A stretch of DNA of 64,000 nucleotides from Selaginella moellendorffii. Taxonomy: Eukaryota; Streptophyta; Lycopodiopsida; Selaginellales; Selaginellaceae. Position 1 is the first letter of the stretch. Every line of letters starts with the position of its first letter. Made by a program: the position numbers and the translations under genes. Positions 53,192 through 64,000 of this stretch are shown in pieces. The notes below the pieces were generated by a model. The model had not been told where the DNA came from and did not search any database. It worked only from the letters and a program-made list of their open reading frames with translations. The stretch lies in NCBI RefSeq assembly GCF_000143415.4, contig NW_003314293.1:1322431-1386430 (forward strand). The letters run 5' to 3'.

Positions 53192-55814
53192 TCCAGAAAG
53201 GAGGATGAACGCCACACAAACAGGTATTGTTAATCCTAGAGTACATAAATTGCAAGATATATTACATTATTGAGATTATTGTAATAGTAGCTTAGTATAA
53301 TAAAATGTATTGAGAAGCAAAGATTAATTATAGAGTGGATAAATTTTTGCTCGTTTTTTGCATTTTATGAGTTGAATATATTTTTATTCAAAGAGTTTTA
53401 AAGATGGCACTAATTAATATTTACTAAGAAGTTTCTAGTTTATAACAATAATAGAAATTGTTGAACTTTGTGAATTTCATCAATTGATGCTATTAAATAA
53501 AGGGTAATATCGTTTTTTCACTATGCATTTTTTTGAATTTTTTTTGTAATGTTGAGTCAACCAATAGGTGTATGACATACATTAGGTTAGGGAAGAAGGT
53601 AGATATAATATTTATTTTTTTGCTTATTCAAAGAAATTTTGTGAGAGTAAAATTTTCTTTACTATAGCATGCTCCTTTCCTTAATTTTCTTTTTAGGGTA
53701 ATAAGTCCATTTCTCACATCTTTATTTAAATCTTTGTAAGTTTTTTAATTTCTTTTTTTTACTACAAAAATATTAAATCTATAAATATTCTTCAATCTCA
53801 ATATAAATCATAGATGAGAATGCTATATTTTGAAGATTTCAAAGGGGAAAGGGGATTGTAGAGATTAGCTTTTTTTAAAACATATTAAAGAAAGATTAAG
53901 CCAACTTCAAGAATAAATAAAAATTTAATCTCAAAGAAGAAAGTTAATACACTTTATCATATTACTTCTTTTCAGATAAGGGAAAATGTGAATTTTTTTT
54001 TAAAAAGAATCATTCCTTTGGTAAAAAAATACATAAATCTAAGAAAAAGAAGCTAGCATGGTAGCACCTTAGGAAACTAAAAAAAAAGGTATAATATAAA
54101 ATAGTTTAAAGATTTCTAAATTTAATTCAAATTTACACTTTCATTTTATAATCAATTTTTAACATCCTTATGATGCCCCAAGATATGGGGGAATATAATT
54201 TCTCCTTCTTTGATCCCTATTAAATTCTTTTTTGTTCACAACAATATTTGCCAATTCTGTTATTAGAACAAGTTCCAAGAGTTAATAGGATTTAATGAAT
54301 AAGTTTTTAAGCCTTCCTCACCACATAGCTATACTTTTAGTTATTAAGCAAAAGGACCATTCATTTTTTATTAAATTCCCCAATCATGTATTTAAAGTAA
54401 AGTTCTGATGAGTTATACAAAATATTCAAATAGTGCTACCCACACTTGAATTAAGAGCATTGACCATTCAATCTCCTAAAAAAGATAGAGCTAAATATTA
54501 TACATTTCAACAAATCATTCAATTTATCCATTCATGTTTATTTTAACCTTGGACTCCTTAATATTTACATCATCACCCACCATATGAAAATAACCTTTTT
54601 TGGTCATATTGGTTCTTTAGAATCTTCCTCTTATTATCCCAAAACCCCTTAATGTTTAGGAAAAAATTGCTTTGGGCTTTCACCCCACCTTCAAATATGT
54701 TTGTCCCTAGATATATCAAGCCTTGGACTCGGTCTTGGACATGGTTTCAAACTTGGTCTAAGACTTGATCCTAGACTTAATTTTAAACTTGATCTTAGAG
54801 TTGTTTTAGATTGGGTTTCGAACTCGGTCTTGGACTCTATCTCAACACTTCTATATATTACAATAATTGCCACATGTTAGTCATTCTTTTGTCTCTTTTT
54901 TTAAAATTCATTTATTAATCATTTTATACTCATTCCTCAAACATTTTTTTAGGAGTTTATTTCCACTCTCAACTTTTTAAGTCAAAACTTTTGGTCCAAT
55001 ATGATATGCTTATTGAACTTTTGCCTCAACCACTACCTCACATTCAACTTTACTTTGTGGCTTAAGGATTTATGTTTTATAAGTGTTTCATAACTAATCC
55101 AGTTTGATATATTTGATATATAACTTATATATGGCATGGCTATCAAGAAGAAGGCAGTAATCATAATGTAATATTGAGGCTTAGGGGAAAAACATATTTA
55201 AAAGCTAAAAACACCTAAGTAAGATTTTAGAGCTAAAATTCTATCACAATATTTAATTTTGTGTTTTCAATTGCTATATAGGATAAAGAGAAATTAGTGC
55301 CATAAGGTTGGGGTGTTTACCATGTAGGAGTGAGGCATAAAATTTATGGAGGTTTAAATAAAGGCACTTCTCACCCAAGTCTTTAATTCAAACCCCATAT
55401 TTATATGATAAATGGAAAATTATGAAGTAAATTTTTATGTAGATTTTATGACATTTTAGGCTATAATAGATTTGATTGTCATCACTTTTTTCAATTGCAA
55501 ATTTAGCCATTTGGAGAAAAAGGAACTCATCCTATTGTTCTATTTCATTAGTGTTCTTAAGTTTAGAAAAGAATTTAATAAAACTATACAAATAAGTAAT
55601 TTGTTGAGTTCAACTATCTATTAAGTTGCATTTTATTATAGGGTTAAAATATCTCGAGAATGGTTAAGAAAAGTAAAGAAGTTAGGAAAAACATATCAAA
55701 TTTAAAAGTATGCTATTTTTTTAAAAAGAGAAACATTCTTTCCTTATATTTCTTAGATTCTATCACAAAATTTATTCAATCAATTACAAAACTCAATTAT
55801 TATTTTATATATCC
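53192..55814. other. AT-rich repeat spacer of unit 3
   Basis: Counterpart of 42409-44676, but it retains about 0.4 kb that unit 2 lost, including the 12-bp-period minisatellite at 54720-54840. No gene or RNA is visible. Confidence 0.55.
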
Positions 55815-58800
55815 TGAGGGCAAGTGTATGGCTACGATGCCGTATACTAATATTAGCATAATAGGATTTTGGTAGCTGTCAGATTAGTTTCAATCCAGAC
55901 CACTCACTTCTGTATATAAGCTAAGGTTTTTGGGTTAATTAATATGCACATTTCTATATTCCCTTTCCATATTCCATGCACTCACATTGGTGGAGGTAAA
56001 GGGCACCTTTGATTGTCCCTGAAGAGTGTTTGGATTTGAGATTTTGGTTTATATCTAGCTTTTGTATTGTTTAGATCTAACTTTTTCCATTTCCTTCCTT
56101 TTGTTCTTTCTTTTTAGGATTTTGGTTTAGATCTAGCTTTTTGCATTGTCTAAATTTATCATTTCCTTCTAGCTTTTTTCTCTTTTTTTGCTCTTTCTTT
56201 TTCATTCATTTTCATGGTAGATCAACAATCTCCTCTAACTCGAGTAGTAGTTGGTACAATTGCTTGATACTATGTGCTTGCAATTGAACAACCAAACTCA
56301 ATTGATGGCAGCATTCACGGCACGTGGTACAACTCCTGCTCTTGGTGCCAATCCTTGCATTCGGCCGGAGTTCTTTCGCGGGAATCCTAGGGATGATGTG
56401 TACCATTGGTTTAATCACTTCATGGTGATTGCCATATATCATTCTTGGGATGATACTCGCTATTTGTGTGGGTTTCCCACATGTCTCCAAGGGACGGCAT
56501 TGCAGTGGTACAATGGTTTGAGCGCAACCACTCGTGAGGATTGAGTATTCTGCAAATTGATCATGACAAACTTGTAACTGTTCTAAAGTTCCTTACTCCG
56601 AAGTGTGTGAATGATGTGCAACGCTTCTTGGGCAAGGTGCAATATCTTGGTTGTTTTGTAGATCATCTTTCTGATCACATTGCACTGTTGCGAGCGTTGC
56701 TAAAGTCATCAACATCATCTTTCATCTGGTCTCTAGATTGTGAGTGGGCGTTCAGGGATCTCAAAGAGCTATTGACGACTCCTCTGATTTTGGCATATCC
56801 TAACTACACTTAACCTTTATTTTGCGCATGGATGCTTATGACATTGATCTTGGAGGTGTGTTGATTCAAGAGAGCTCGAGTGTGCCTGGTCAGTGCCATC
56901 CCATTGTGTATATAATCCATACATTACAACCAGCGGAAATGAACTACTCCACGACAGAGAATGAGTGTTTAGTAGCAATTTAGGGTTTCAAGAAACTTCA
57001 TGCATATCTACATGGTTCTCGGACGTTACTTGAAGGTGATCATGCTGTTGTTACTTCATTATTGAAGCAGAAGAACCTAGTTAGTCATACTGCTTAATAG
57101 GCGTTGAAGCTTTAGATATATGATTTTGATGTTATTCATCGCCCTGGGAGTTCTTTGGCTGATGTTGATGCCCTTTTTCGAGCTCTTCTTTCTTCTCCAT
57201 TCTTTTCTCATGTTTCTGACGAGCCTGTTGTTCTAGCCTCTGTGGATTTTCTATACGAGGATTCTGTGCCGTTGACAGTTGTTGTACTTGACGTTCAGTG
57301 TCCACAAGGCGTAGAGCAAGATCTACCTTCTCTTGATGAGGTTCACGAGGCTCAAAAGATTGAGTTGTGGATTCGAAGACTTTAAGATGGGTTTAAGAAT
57401 CTTGCATCACTTGCTGATGACTTGCCTTTCCGGCATTTACATTCTCAATATCACCTTGAAGACGGCCTTCTTTATTTTGTGGGGACGGATCCTAATGATC
57501 ATTTACGGCTAGTGGTGCCTTCTATATTTATTCCGCGGTTTCTCTATGCCTAACATGATTCTGGTGGGCATATGGGACATCGTCGCGTAACCGAGAAGCT
57601 ACGTAGGTCTTTCTATTGGCCGGAGATATAATGTGATATTATCCGGTATGTACATAGCTGCGTTTAGTGCCAAGCTCGTAATACTCCCCTTCGGGTTGCA
57701 GAAGGACCATTGGAGTCAATTACAATTTCCCGTCTGTTTGAGTTGGTGGCATTTGATCTTATGGGACCTTTTCCACGATCGACTATTGGCAATGAGTATG
57801 TTATTATTGCTTCTGATTACTTGACTCGTTGGGTGGAAGTTGGTGCTCTTGTTAGCGCCTCTGCAACTGTTGTTGGATACTTCCTCCTCAATCGAGTGGT
57901 GTTCCAACATTCTTGTCCAGAGCGAATTCTTTCGAATAGAGGTCCTGCATTTATGGCTGAGGCATTTCATGTTTTGATGTCTCGGTTGGGGATACGCCAC
58001 ACTTTCACGAGTACTTATCATCCACAATTAAACGGTCTGGTGGAATAACTCATTTGGACATTCAAGGGGATAATTGCAAAGTATGTGAACTTTTAGCATT
58101 CGGATTGGGATAGTTATTTGCCGTCTCTTCGGTATGCATATATCACAAGGGTGCAGAGTTCTATTGGTGCTTCACCATATAAACTCCTATATGGTCATGA
58201 TCTAATATTACCAATGGAACTAGGTTTACCTTTGCGATTGCCATGAGTTGCAAATACTAGGTTGTGGGATCAGTATTTGACAAGCATTCTTCCACTTGTC
58301 CAAGCGGAGTTTGCCAAACACTTAGGCCACATACAAGTGGGACAACAACGATGGTACAACTCCCATCATCGTCCACCTGCAGAGTACAAAGTGGATGATT
58401 TGGTGTTAGTCCATTTTCCCCATCTTATGGTACGTGGTTTATCTAAAAGGCTCTTTGCATAATGGAAAGGACCATATTGGGTGTTATGGCAAGTTGGACC
58501 ACAAGTTTATGAGGTTCGGCATGATATCCAGCAGGCTGATCTTCCAGAGATTGTGTATGTGCAGCAGTTGAAACGCTTCATACAAAGGGATCAGGAGCAG
58601 TTAATACCACCTACAGATCCACCGATGCCTCCTCTTGACATTCCTCTAGATCCTGGCCTGTCTACAAGAGAACCCTAATGCTCTTCCATTATTCTAAGAG
58701 GAGGGGATGATGTGAGGGCCAAGTGTATGGCTACAATGCCGTATACTAATATTAGCATAATGGGATTTTGGTAGCCATTGGATTGGTTTCAATCCAGACC

Positions 58801-58881
58801 ACTCACTCCTGTATATAAGCTAGGGTTTTTGGGCTAATTAATATACACATTTCTGTATTCCCTTTCTATATTCCATGCACT

Positions 58882-58884
<3 letters not shown>
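55815..58884 (+). mobile_element. Defective Ty3/gypsy-type LTR element, copy in unit 3
   Basis: LTRs at 55815-55985 and 58713-58884. The internal organisation, missing parts and nearly all stop codons are the same as in 44677-47747, so this copy arose by duplication of an already inactive insertion rather than by transposition. It has at least one extra stop near 58459, and at 58564-58566 it keeps a Gln codon that is a stop in the other copy. The same Asn replaces the integrase Asp. Confidence 0.9.
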
Positions 58885-58941
<57 letters not shown>

Positions 58942-59590
58942 TTGCATGCCACTTCTTTGCATGGTAAAAAAACAATAAGAAAAACCAGTAAAATTATTTA
59001 TGGGAGCATAAAGTCGCTTGATTTGGATCAATGTTATAAACTAGCATTGAGATTGATTTAACAGGTCTAAAATTCATAAGTGTTATTGTGCTGCAAAAGA
59101 AACACATGAGAAAAAAATAGAAGTAATAAAAAAAGCTATAAGAAAAAAGGGAAAAAAAGTAACAATAAAAAAGAAAGAAGTAACAACTACTAAGAAAAAA
59201 GAGAGAGAAGAAGTAGTAGTCATAAAAGCTGAAGTAATAAAGAAAAAAAATTAGAAGCTTTGGAAAAACATGAGAAGGAAAAAGAAATAATAAAAAAAAC
59301 TAATTTGTTGCATATTGTATGCAACAACACTTGATTTTCTTAATAATAGTGTAATTCTTGTTTAGTATTGTTTAATAATATAATTGATCAATCAAAAATT
59401 TATAATTTAAAAATATAAGATTAATTTTATTGCACACCAATAAAATAGAATATACTAGAAAGTGTTTAGAAAAATTTATAATTTATAAACATGTTTGTAA
59501 ACTATAAGAATAAAAACTATTAAATAGTAGAATATCCCAGAATATCTAAATATATTTTTGATGTATTCCCTCTCTTCAATAGAAAAATTT
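58885..59590. other. (AT)n run and AT-rich spacer of unit 3
   Basis: The AT microsatellite ends at about 58940. The rest parallels 47839-48500, including the inverted repeat at about 59306-59328. No gene is visible. Confidence 0.55.
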
Positions 59591-60800
59591 TGGATGTTAA
59601 GGGCTTTCTAGTGAATAAAGTTTCCTTGCATTTTTTCTTGCTAGAGTCTGCCCAACACCTAGCACCCATAACTTATTATGAAGAGTGGAGAAGGTTGGAG
59701 ATGGCTCCTCTATGCTAGATATGGCATTGCTATGTCCTCTTCTTGGCAAGAAAGAATAAGAATTCTCACTCAAGCTAAGAGTTTATTTTGTGTTTGTGGC
59801 TATTATAGGGAGAGTGTTGGCACTGCTTTCATTAGCTTCAGGGTTTATAGTGAATTCTCATGTCACGAGTTTACATATCTTTTTTCTGCCATATTCATCA
59901 AGTGCAATATGTGTGATCCAAGTGAGAAAGAGAGACGTAAGGCATTTCTTTTTTCTCATATCTATCCTAGAGCAAATTACTAAGGCATTCAAGGAGCACA
60001 AAACAATGTTTGTGAGACTGGATGTATATATTAACTATGTGAGCATTGCCGAGCAAAGGGACTTCCTCAGCAATGCAAAATGGTGCAAGGTCTTGAGTGT
60101 GAACCCATCAAATGCACAATCCAAGTAGTAAGTCTCAATTCTCACAATTTCCTCATTCCACATTCTGGATCTCAAGAGAGCACACTCTAGCCATAAGAAT
60201 CTGATGTGGGAGAGGAAGAACATTGTGCTAAACTTAATGTTTTATGACTTTATGAGAGAAATGACAAGTTGTTTGGAAGCAATTGAGGAGGATTGGGTGT
60301 TGGGAATTGTGAGTATTGGAATATTTACACTTATTTCTCTGCCAGGATCTAGATGAAGTGATAGTGAAGTTCTAGGAGAAGAATTGAGTTCTGAATTAAT
60401 GTGTGGTGCTCATATCAAATTTCACTGCTATTGCATCCAAGAAAGAAAGTAAAGTGGTTAATACTGATAAAAAACTTTTTTCAACTTTGAAAGGGTAGGG
60501 TGTAAGCTTTATATATAAAGAATGCTGAAAGTTATTGTGAGTATGGGATGGGTTTGGGTATTTGGGAGCTAGGATTGTATATATCTGGGAACCAATGGGG
60601 GAGCCAATGGCAATGTTGTAGTTTGTTTCCTTGATAAATTTAGTTACTTATCTTTTTTAGTCTAACAAGAGACAAAGTTTTCATACACATTAGTATCCAG
60701 TTTAACTCTAGTTCAAAAAGCAATTTACTCTTTACTGTGTTAATAAATTATGTTACTACTTTCTTTTGAAGTTTTAGACTCATTAAATAACATAAACCTT
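59590..60800 (+). pseudogene. Unrecognised gene fragment, copy 3
   Basis: Very similar to copy 2, with the same readable pieces (EGWRWLLYARYGIAMSSSWQ; AEQRDFLSNAKWCKVLSVNP) and the same frame break. See copy 1 for description. Confidence 0.45.
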
Positions 60801-61034
60801 TATTTATCATTATGTTTCACTATTTTTTTAAAAATGGTTTAAATTTAAATAGCTATAAATATAACGAAACAAGCATTTGCTCGGTAAAGAAAAAATCCAA
60901 ATAAATAGGAATAAGAACCACCCTAGGGCCTGTTGAATTTTGGTTTGAAAATTTGGCTGAAGTGTCGGCGGTGTCCACGATGCGAGAGAACGCGTTCAAG
61001 CCCTAGCCAGCGTTCCAGGCGGGGCCGATCGCCA

Positions 61035-62482
61035 ATGCCAGAGGACGATGCATATCGATTCGAGGTTACGGGGCCAAAGGGCAAGCATTTCAACTGGTAA
61101 AGAATCTCGCCGCCCTAGCTGCATTGCTCTGTTTGAAGCGATTCTTGGCGGGCTGGGTGTGTGATTTTGTCAGTAGAATCCCGTTTCGATTGATTCCAAT
61201 CGCCCCCGAGAGAATTCTCAGCTACCCTAGGCTTGTCTTTGGATCATAGCCTTTCATTTGTCCCATTTTGGTGTCTCTTTCGTTCACTTGCGTGCTAAGG
61301 GCTGATTGATAAGTAGCTAGAGTTCTTTCGATGGCTAGTCTTTAGTGGATTGGTCCTCACTTCTCCATTCTTTTTTTTTTGTTGTTTCGCAAAGCTTGCT
61401 TGGGCTTGAGTTCATTGTCTACTTTTTTGTTTCATTGCTGCTAAAGACTTGGTCCGGTTAGAGTTCTCGTCCTTTAAAAGCTTTTTATCTCGATTCCTCG
61501 CGAGTTCTTACCATACATTCTTTCCAGGGATGTTCCGGACGACAAAAGAGCAATCTTGGCATGCCTTGTGTCAAGCGTGTACTCACTCCAGCACGACAGA
61601 TCGAAAAACTACACAGGAACTCCGCAAGCTCTCGCTCCTCCCTGGTGGACGTCCTTCAACTACGAGCTCCTCGACGTGATCCTCGGCAATGACAAGCTCC
61701 GGATCAACGGCGCAGTGTTCGTGTGGAACTACAAAAACCACTGGAAGCCTGCCAGAGCTCCGATGGTGGTCCTGGCGCTCAGAGGCACGGACAGCCTAAC
61801 CAGCGACTACATCGTCGACTTCAAGATCGCCAACCAGGAGCTTTACAAGACAGGCAGGTTCACAGCCGCGTACAACGCTCTCCGAAACGCCGTCGCATGG
61901 CATGGCAAGGACAACGCATCGCATGGCCAGTTCGTCGAGGCTCATCTCTTCAATCCGCCATTCTCGTCCTCGACCGCTCCATACAAGTCACTCTTCGGTG
62001 CTGAGACTTACAGCAATCTCCAAGAGGTTTACACCGTTGCAAAGGCCGGGCTCGTCAACTTACTGGTGGATGCCGCAAAGAGAAGGGAGTCCGAGGCAGA
62101 GTTTGCGGCACTTGGAAGCTGGTACCCGGACATGTATGTTCATCCCAGTGATCCGGTATGCTCGGGCTTTCTCGAGCACTTCAAGAACTATCAGTATATG
62201 CTACAGGGGAAGTACGCGAGATTGGCGATGCCTCACGAATCCATCCGGGGCGTGCTCTGCTCCTCCAAAGCGAAGCCGCATCACCTCATCCCCTCGGCAA
62301 GGCTTCACGTCCGAGCGGATGAAGGCAAAGCTGCGAGTGCTCGAGACGCTCATTCTCTTACACAGTGGTGGTCAGATGGAGCAGTCGTTCAGGTGCAATT
62401 TGTCAACTTGACAGGTCAAGAACACTTGGATCATCCGCTGCAAATCCCGTTTGGGGGGATAAGCTACGAAGCTATGGTGTAG
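61035..62482 (+). CDS. Class-3 lipase-like protein, tandem copy 3, lacking the catalytic-serine elbow
   Basis: Exons 61035-61096 and 61528-62482 form an uninterrupted frame of 338 residues. Relative to copy 2 exactly 60 bp (20 codons) are missing near 61915. The protein passes from WHGKDN straight to ASHGQFVEAHLFNPPF and loses the whole VCITGHSLGAAVALSAARMM block. Without GHSLG it cannot be a serine hydrolase, although the rest of the fold is kept and no other stop has accumulated. It could be a recent pseudogene or a non-catalytic protein; the near-identity to copy 2 outside the gap favours recency. Exon 1 has one Arg-to-Gly change (GPKGKHF). Confidence 0.8.
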
Positions 62483-62961
62483 TACGCGGCTACATATTTT
62501 CTCTGTGCTCAAAGAACCCGAGAAAAAAGTTTTTTTATTTTTTCCTGTGCTAGACCAAGGTTTGAAGAGAACGCGGCGTGTTTTCGACGTTCAATCTTAC
62601 TGGAAGAACGTCACAGGTGGATGTTTACCACGTCATGACTTTATAATGAACACTTTCATTGTCTTGCTCGAGCCAAAGCCTTCAAAGTAAGTTTGCTCGC
62701 GTTTGTTTTTGTTAGATGGTTAAAGAGAGAACGAGGCCGGATAATGAGGGTTGGCGGTTTCAACTAGAGAAGCACAAGCCAGTGAGCTTCCCGAAAATGA
62801 GATTTTTTAATCGATGAAGCGTCACTCTGCTTCCATGCTATGAGAAGGGTTTGCTCGAGGACATGGAAGGTAATCTTGTTCCATTATCAGTTCCTTTTGG
62901 GGCATCCCTTTTGCAGTACTATAAGGTGCTTCTCGCCACTCTTCTAGGCATTGCCCTTGTG

Positions 62962-64000
62962 ATGAAGAAAAGGAGCAAAGAAGCGCCTGTGTTGCTGCAA
63001 GACGACATTGAGACGGTTCTCAGCTATGTGGACCTGGCCACACTAGCGACCTCATGCTCCGCCGTTTGCAAGTCATGGAACGCCATCATCGGCGATCCAT
63101 CCTTTCGCCGCCGCTGGTGCCAAAACAGTGGCCACAAGGAATCCTTGCGGCTTATGACTAGCTCCTTCGACTACGGCGAGCGTTGCCACGCCTGGGATCC
63201 ATCACGGCCCCAACGCAGCGTGGAGTTTCCGTTGCCCCACAAAACGGAAGAACTTCCTAACGCTCAAGTGGTTGCTTCCGCGGGTGGCCTGGTATGCGTC
63301 TTCAGGACGCACAGGGGCATGGTTGATCCTGCTGATGATGTGTTTCACCTGGTGGTGGGGAATCCAGTGACCCAAGAGTGGAGCGAACTACCACCGCTCC
63401 ATTGGGAGGACAGAGAAAGATGCACTTTAGCGGGAGTGATCGACTTTGCCATGTTCGTCGACAAGAATGGCTTCAAAGTCGGTCTGCACTACACCGCTGT
63501 CGACTTCTCAGGCCACTGGTGCTGCATCTACGACTCGGCAACGCGCTCCTGGTCTTCTCTCCCCAAGCTCCCGTTCTCGCCAGCCTACGTCAAAATGAAG
63601 GCGCAGCGGCTTTCAGATTACAGCGTGGACGTGCCACCCCCTGCTGTATTCCCAGGCTTGGACGATTACTTCTACGATCTCACCATCCTGGGATTTTACG
63701 ACTTTGGCCGCGGCAGGTGGAGCACCGGGGAAGTCGTGCGCAGCCTGAGGATTACAACAGGCCTGGAAGACAAGGTTGACCCGGATGGAGAGATCCTGCG
63801 CTGCGTCTTGCCGCTCCCGGGACTGTGCACCGCGAGGCTGTGGGAGTACAATGGCCAGCGATACTTGGCAAGTGGCTGGGTGTATGCGGGAGGCTACCGC
63901 GAGGCAGGGGAGTCCGGAGTTGATGGCTATGGCGTGTGGAAGGTTGACGACAAGGGTGGCTTGGTTGCCGTCTCTGCAAAGACCCATAAATCGATCCTTC
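62962..64000 (+). CDS. F-box protein, tandem copy 3 (partial, cut by window end)
   Basis: Starts MKKRSKEAPVLLQDDIETVL. One Leu codon of the F-box is deleted in frame (DDIETVL against DDILETVL), and the frame then stays open to the window end. Other differences from copy 2 are single substitutions (for example EELPNAQ and SVDVPPPAVFPG). The lost Leu lies at the start of the F-box helix region and might weaken SKP1 binding (inference). Confidence 0.82.
   Translation, partial: MKKRSKEAPVLLQDDIETVLSYVDLATLATSCSAVCKSWNAIIGDPSFRRRWCQNSGHKESLRLMTSSFDYGERCHAWDPSRPQRSVEFPLPHKTEELPNAQVVASAGGLVCVFRTHRGMVDPADDVFHLVVGNPVTQEWSELPPLHWEDRERCTLAGVIDFAMFVDKNGFKVGLHYTAVDFSGHWCCIYDSATRSWSSLPKLPFSPAYVKMKAQRLSDYSVDVPPPAVFPGLDDYFYDLTILGFYDFGRGRWSTGEVVRSLRITTGLEDKVDPDGEILRCVLPLPGLCTARLWEYNGQRYLASGWVYAGGYREAGESGVDGYGVWKVDDKGGLVAVSAKTHKSIL

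Larger units (their letters stand above)
53192..64000 (+). repeat. Tandem repeat unit 3 (runs off the window)
   Basis: Same order as unit 2: spacer 53192-55814, LTR element 55815-58884, (AT)n run, spacer, gene fragment (59677-60420), lipase-like gene with an in-frame deletion, and an F-box gene cut by the window end. By eye it is nearly identical to unit 2 over long stretches, so this duplication is recent. Confidence 0.85.

Overview
This is nuclear DNA of a land plant, most consistent with a compact lycophyte genome of the Selaginella type. The evidence is the very short introns (mostly about 48-70 nt) in otherwise conserved multi-exon genes, intronless GC-rich genes next to them, and plant-only families: DUF674, NDR1/HIN1-like LEA_2, a PUB62/63-type U-box protein, S-protein homologues, a PLS-type PPR protein and an At4g13040-type AP2 factor. 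A KIF12-like kinesin is also present. No organelle, viral or bacterial genes are visible.

Positions 1-32.4 kb are gene-dense. In order: an SSUH2-like zinc-cluster protein (+) whose 5' flank is partly repeated downstream; unassigned sequence; an F-box gene (+); a decayed LINE reverse-transcriptase fragment (-); a large intronless E2 enzyme with RanBP2-type zinc fingers and a RING (-); DUF674 (+); a U-box protein (+); signal peptide peptidase (+, 11 exons); a kinesin (+); and an LEA_2 membrane protein (+). From 21.2 to 29.7 kb the minus strand carries a local duplication cluster. It holds two intact short-chain dehydrogenases and one wrecked copy, two S-protein homologues, one gene of unknown family plus a remnant, and an intact PPR gene plus a broken PPR tail that contains a WNK-kinase-like fragment. 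An AP2-domain gene (-) follows.

Between the two intact dehydrogenases lies the most unusual structure: about 1.2 kb of degenerate tandem copies of a tRNA-Val(AAC)-like sequence, each separated by a spacer with a small hairpin (stem CAAATGCC/GGCATTTG). The array fills the whole upstream region of the first dehydrogenase and ends about 10 bp from its start codon.

At about 32.4 kb the sequence changes sharply to AT-rich DNA. From about 34.5 kb to the end it is a tandem array with a period near 11 kb. Each period holds a fragment of an unrecognised gene, a class-3-lipase-like gene, an F-box gene and AT-rich spacer. Two of the spacers carry a short Ty3/gypsy-type LTR element that was already dead before it was copied. 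Of the three lipase copies only the middle one keeps the catalytic-serine elbow; the first has a 28-bp frameshifting deletion there and the third a 60-bp in-frame deletion that removes it. The neighbouring F-box genes are open in all three copies as far as the window shows.
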